Shown here piece by piece: positions 59,401 through 64,000 of a stretch of DNA of 64,000 nt. The stretch's first letter is position 1. Each line of letters begins with the position of its first letter. A model generated the notes under the pieces. The model worked only from the letters and a program-made list of their open reading frames with translations, did not search any database and had not been told where the DNA came from. This DNA is from Tachypleus tridentatus. Its lineage: Eukaryota > Arthropoda > Merostomata > Xiphosura > Limulidae. Both the position numbers and the translations under genes were made by a program. The stretch spans positions 154,439,592 through 154,503,591 of the forward strand of contig NC_134832.1 of the NCBI RefSeq assembly GCF_004210375.1, in the 5' to 3' direction.

Positions 59401-61451
59401 TGTCTGGGTTATTCATGATAAATAAAATAAAATATCCTGTACTTCTCCCACTTCCAGTGAACATGTATATGTCTGGGTTATTCATGATAAATAAAATAAA
59501 ATATCCTGTACTTCTCCCACTTCCAGTGAACATGTACATGTCTGGGCTATTCATGATAAATAAAATAAAATATCCTGTACTTCTCCCACTTCCAGTGAAC
59601 ATGTACATGTGTGGGTTATTCATTATAAATAAAATAAAATATCCTGTACTTCTCCCACTTCCAGTGAACATGTACATGTCTGGGTTATTCATTATAAATA
59701 AAATAAAATAAAATATCCTGTACTTCTCCCACTTCCAGTGAACATGTATATGTGTGGGTTATTCATTATAAATAAAATAAAATATCCTGTACTTCTCCCA
59801 CTTCCAGTGAACATGTACATGTGTGGGTTATTCATTATAAATAAAATAAAATATCCTGTACTTCTCCCACTTCCAGTGAACATGTACATGTCTGGGTTAT
59901 TCATTATAAATAAAATAAAATAAAATATCCTGTACTTCTCCCACTTCCAGTGAACATGTATATGTGTGGGTTATTCATTATAAATAAAATAAAATATCCT
60001 GTACTTCTCCCACTTCCAGTGAACATGTACATGTCTGGGTTATTCATGATAAATAAAATAAAATATCCTGTACTTCTCCCACTTCCAGTGAAAATGTATA
60101 TGTGTGGGTTATTCATTATAAATAAAATAAAATATCCTGTACTTCTCCCACTTCCAGTGAACATGTATATGTGTGGGTTATTCATGATAAATAAAATATC
60201 CTGTACTTCTCCCACTTTCAGTGAACATGTATATGTGTGGGTTATTCATGATAAATAAAATAAAATATCCTGTACTTCTCCCACTTCCAGTGAACATGTA
60301 TATGTGTGGGTTATTCATTATAAATAAAATAAAATATCCTGTACTTCTCCCACTTCCAGTGAACATGTACATGTCTGGGTTATTCATGATAAATAAAATA
60401 AAATATCCTGTACTTCTCCCACTTCCAGTAAAAATGTATATGTGTGGGTTATTCATGATAAATAAAATATCCTGTACTTCTCCCACTTTCAGTGAACATG
60501 TATATGTGTGGGTTATTCATTATAAATAAAATAAAATATCCTGTACTTCTCCCACTTCCAGTGAACATGTATATGTGTGGGTTATTCATTATAAATAAAA
60601 TAAAATATCCTGTACTTCTCCCACTTCCAGTGAACATGTATATGTGTGGGTTATTCATTATAAATAAAATAAAATATCCTGTACTTCTCCCACTTCCAGT
60701 GAACATGTACATGTGTGGGTTATTCATTATAAATAAAATAAAATATCCTGTACTTCTCCCACTTCCAGTGAACATGTACATGTCTGGGTTATTCATGATA
60801 AATAAAATAAAATATCCTGTACTTCTCCCACTTCCAGTGAACATGTACATGTGTGGGTTATTCATTATAAATAAAATAAAATATCCTGTACTTCTCCCAC
60901 TTCCAGTGAACATGTACATGTCTGGGTTATTCATTATAAATAAAATAAAATAAAATATCCTGTACTTCTCCCACTTCCAGTGAACATGTATATGTGTGGG
61001 TTATTCATTATAAATAAAATAAAATATCCTGTACTTCTCCCACTTCCAGTGAACATGTACATGTCTGGGTTATTCATGATAAATAAAATAAAATATCCTG
61101 TACTTCTCCCACTTCCAGTGAACATGTATATGTGTGGGTTATTCATTATAAATAAAATAAAATATCCTGTACTTCTCCCACTTCCAGTGAACATGTATAT
61201 GTGTGGGTTATTCATTATAAATAAAATAAAATATCCTGTACTTCTCCTACTTCCAGTGAACATGTATATGTGTGGGTTATTCATTATAAATAAAATAAAA
61301 TATCCTGTACTTCTCCCACTTCCAGTGAACATGTACATGTGTGGGTTATTCATTATAAATAAAATAAAATATTCTGTACTTCTCCCACTTCCAGTGAACA
61401 TGTACATGTCTGGGTTATTCATAATAAATAAAATAAAATATCCTGTACTTC
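56436..61451. repeat. Large 69-bp minisatellite, about 73 copies
   Basis: The unit contains CTTCTCCCACTTCCAGTGAA, CATGTATATGTGTGGGTTAT and TCATTATAAATAAAATAAAA. Length variants of 64 and 74 bp come from loss or gain of a 5-bp AATAA step. The unit is 23 codons, so both strands show long open frames that are not genes. Each unit carries a pyrimidine tract ending in CAG and, about 35 bp later, AATAAA. Repeated blocks of variants indicate higher-order duplication. The array starts 1.5 kb downstream of the SON stop. Confidence 0.97.
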
Positions 61452-62036
61452 TGTTTGAATTTCTCCTCTTATTCCATTTGATTCTGTTAGTAAACTTTAG
61501 TCATAAATGGAATCTTAAGGCCCAGTCTACTTCTGGAGGCTGACCTTAAGGCCACATTTATAGGTCTTTGTCTTAGTTTTGATGGGAATTTTAGCCTGCA
61601 AATCACTGTCATGTGTAACTGAATTCTAAAGAATATTTTATGTCCTAATTTATAATAATAAAATATTAAGATTAGTAACGTACGCTTCAGATTATCATTG
61701 TTTTGCTGTTTATAGCCTATGAAACAGTCTAGTGCCTGATTGTTTCAATACATATACGTAAATAAATTAAAAGCACTTTTAACCCATCCTTATTTAAGTG
61801 TCACCTTTAAACAATGCTTAAAGAGAATCACACTTCTCAACTATGGAACTTACCTAATTCTACAGTCATGTCAATAATACCCAAAACCTGAAGTTGTTAC
61901 CACTGTGTATTAATTGTAAAGGAAACCAATATAATTACAATAATGGTAATTGTACAGAGAAATGTACATGTAAGAAACAACACAACGACGATGCTTTTGT
62001 ATCCTGTTTCACAGGAGTTTAATGCTTAGAAATTGT
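61452..62036. other. Intergenic, nothing recognised
   Basis: AT-rich DNA between the 69-bp array and the SINE. Confidence 0.5.
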
Positions 62037-62290
62037 GGCCTGGCATGGCCAGGTGGATTAAGGTGCATGACTCAATCTGAGGGTTGCAGGTTTGAATCCC
62101 CATCGCACCAAATGTGCTTGCCCTTTTAACCGTGGGAACATTATAATGTGACAGTCAATCCCACTATTCATTGATAAAAGAGTAGCCTGAGAGTTGGCAG
62201 TGGGTGGTGATTACTAGCTGCCTTCCCTCTAGTCTTACACTACTAAATTAGGAATGGCTAGCACATATAGCCCTTGCACAAAGCTACATC
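62037..62290 (+). mobile_element. tRNA-derived SINE, copy 3
   Basis: Begins GGCCTGGCATGGCCAGGTGG (A-box region) with a near-perfect B box GGTTTGAATCC at 62089-62099, followed by the family-specific body (TTATAATGTGACAGTCAATC, GGTGATTACTAGCTGCCTTC, CCTCTAGTCTTACACTACTA). It ends near GCACAAAGCTACATC. This is the best-preserved pol III promoter of the three copies. Confidence 0.88.
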
Positions 62291-62667
62291 TTGAAAATAG
62301 TCCTACAACATAGTTTCTATTTCAAAAACTATCTTAAGGTTTTGTACCCCTTATACTCTTCACAATCCATTTACTGCATGAGGATGACAATTTTCCAGAA
62401 CTCATTTCACAAGTCTTTAATACACGGAAGTCCACAGGTTGTATGTCTGGCAACTTTATCAGTATGTCTTCCTATGAGATAACAGGAATATATGTGAGGT
62501 ATCAAATATTTAAACCTAGAAAACAACTTGTGTACATATCCATGACTTGTATCTGTTTACCGGAAAATTGTCATTCTCGTGCAGTAAATGGATTGTGAAG
62601 AGTAGAAGGGTTTTGAAGCCTTAAAATAGTTTTTGTAATGGAAACTGTACTGTTGGACTATTTTCAA
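62291..62667. mobile_element. Fold-back element adjoining the CRE array
   Basis: The left arm 62291-62396 starts TTGAAAATAGTCCTACAACA; the right arm 62562-62667 is its inverted copy, ending GTTGGACTATTTTCAA. Shared inner segments include CTCTTCACAATCCATTTACT. Arms of about 106 bp enclose a 165-bp loop. The last 30 bp of the right arm are the first bases of the 77-bp tandem unit. Confidence 0.75.
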
Positions 62668-63946
62668 ATAAAACATTATGTAGGATGTACTGACCTGGTG
62701 ACGTCATTCTTTTGATGGAAACTGTACTGTTGGACTATTTTCAAATAAAACATTGTGCAGGATGTACTGACCTGGTGACGTCATTCTTTTGATGGAAACT
62801 GTACTGTTGGACTATTTTCAAATAAAACATTGTGCAGGATGTACTGACCTGGTGACGTCATTCTTTTGATGGAAACTGTACTGTTGGACTATTTTCAAAT
62901 AAAACATTATGTAGGATGTACTGACCTGGTGATGTCATTCTTTTGATGGAAACTGTACTGTTGGACTATTTTCAAATAAAACATTGTGCAGGATGTACTG
63001 ACCTGGTGACGTCATTCTTTTGATGGAAACTGTACTGTTGGACTATTTTCAAATAAAACATTATGCAGGATGTACTGACCTGGTGACGTCATTCTTTTGA
63101 TGGAAACTGTACTGTTGGACTATTTTCAAATAAAACATTATGTAGGGTGTACTGACCTGGTGACATCATTCTTTTGATGGAAACTGTACTGTTGGACTAT
63201 TTTCAAATAAAACATTATGCAGGATGTACTGACCTGGTGACATCATTCTCTTGATGGAAACTGTACTGTTGGACTATTTTCAAATAAAACATTATGTAGG
63301 ATGTACTGACCTGGAGACGTCATTCTTTTGATGGAAACTGTACTGTTGGACTATTTTCAAATAAAACATTATGTAGGATATACTGACCTGGTGACCTCAT
63401 TCTCTTGATGGAAACTGTACTGTTGGACTATTTTCAAATAAAACATTATGTAGGGTGTACTGACCTGGTGACGTCATTCTTTTGATGGAAACTGTACTGT
63501 TGGACTATTTTCAAATAAAACATTATGTAGGATGTACTGACCTGGTGATGTCATTCTTTTGATGGAAACTGTACTGTTGGACTATTTTCAAATAAAACAT
63601 TATGCAGGATGTACTGACCTGGTGACATCATTCTCTTGATGGAAACTGTACTGTTGGACTATTTTCAAATAAAACATTATGTAGGATGTACTGACCTGGA
63701 GACGTCATTCTTTTGATGGAAACTGTACTGTTGGACTATTTTCAAATAAAACATTATGTAGGATATACTGACCTGGTGACGTCATTCTCTTGATGGAAAC
63801 TGTACTGTTGGACTATTTTCAAATAAAACATTATGCAGGATGTACTGACCTGGTGACGTCATTCTTTTGATGGAAACTGTACTGTTGGACTATTTTCAAA
63901 TAAAACATTATGTAGGATGTACTGACCTGGTGACGTCATTCTTTTG
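62638..63946. repeat. 77-bp minisatellite, 17 copies, one CRE-type site per unit
   Basis: Exactly 17 units of 77 bp containing ATGGAAACTGTACTGTTGGA, CTATTTTCAAATAAAACATT and ACTGACCTGGTGACGTCATT. Nine units carry the perfect palindrome TGACGTCA (62699, 62776, 62853, 63007, 63084, 63469, 63777, 63854, 63931). Eight carry one-base variants: TGATGTCA twice, TGACATCA three times, AGACGTCA twice, TGACCTCA once. Every unit also has AATAAA. Units 8-10 and 13-15 share diagnostic variants, implying a five-unit (385-bp) duplication. Confidence 0.96.
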
Positions 63947-64000
63947 CAAGTTATTCTACATTTTTACTCGGCGAATTCTTTCAAATTACTTGAAGAAAAT

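Noticed and set aside
56541-61543. Open frames on both strands with 23-residue repeats (for example, NKIKYPVLLPLPVNMYMCG)
   Set aside because: The 69-bp unit is 23 codons, so both strands stay open. Equal openness on both strands and dependence on 5-bp indels argue against coding.

Overview
This is a 64 kb piece of an AT-rich, intron-rich animal genome. It is most likely from an arthropod, and a chelicerate such as a horseshoe crab would fit the gene sequences, the tRNA-derived SINE family and the DIRS/hAT relics. The species is an inference; the sequence does not name it. There is no bacterial-style gene organisation. Most long open frames are by-products of tandem repeats whose period is a multiple of three.

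Two conserved host genes are supported by exon-by-exon reading. On the minus strand, 1145-29052 carries the first eight coding exons of UTP14 (small-subunit processome protein, U3 snoRNA-associated); 215 codons join in phase and the gene runs off the left edge. On the plus strand, 36641-54901 carries the last four coding exons of SON (nuclear-speckle splicing cofactor): a G-patch, a linker and a C-terminal double-stranded-RNA-binding domain, ending in TAG. The upstream part of SON is not visible and may lie in or beyond the 500-N assembly gap at 35568-36067. The two genes are divergent, separated by a mobile-element-rich block.

Roughly a third of the window is tandem repeat. The main arrays are a 57-bp array (9236-16862, about 134 copies) inside a UTP14 intron; 71-bp, 34-bp and 59-bp arrays filling most of one SON intron (47958-53440); an 81-bp array that makes up essentially the whole last SON intron (53835-54769); a 69-bp array downstream of SON (56436-61451, about 73 copies); and a 77-bp array at the right edge (62638-63946, 17 copies) in which every unit carries a CRE palindrome or a one-base variant of it. 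Smaller arrays occur near 3.2, 7.2, 17, 20.9, 21.2, 22.1, 37 and 41.2 kb.

Mobile elements: a hAT (ZMYM1-like) transposase pseudogene at about 31.3-35.6 kb; a DIRS-like retroelement relic in a SON intron (about 37.2-42.5 kb); a pogo/Tigger-like element with TA target duplication (21706-22760); a long-inverted-repeat element with about 800-bp arms (24085-26500) and an unassigned domain in its centre; a piggyBac-like MITE flanked by TTAA (45789-46025); a mariner-type transposase tail beside the UTP14 start; a LINE reverse-transcriptase tail; two fold-back elements; and three copies of one tRNA-derived SINE.

The most interesting points are the CRE array, which appears to have grown from the end of a fold-back element; the SON intron whose two splice sites lie inside a minisatellite; the 69-bp array in which each unit has a 3'-splice-site-like tract followed by AATAAA; and the higher-order structure of the 57-bp array that abuts a UTP14 splice acceptor.
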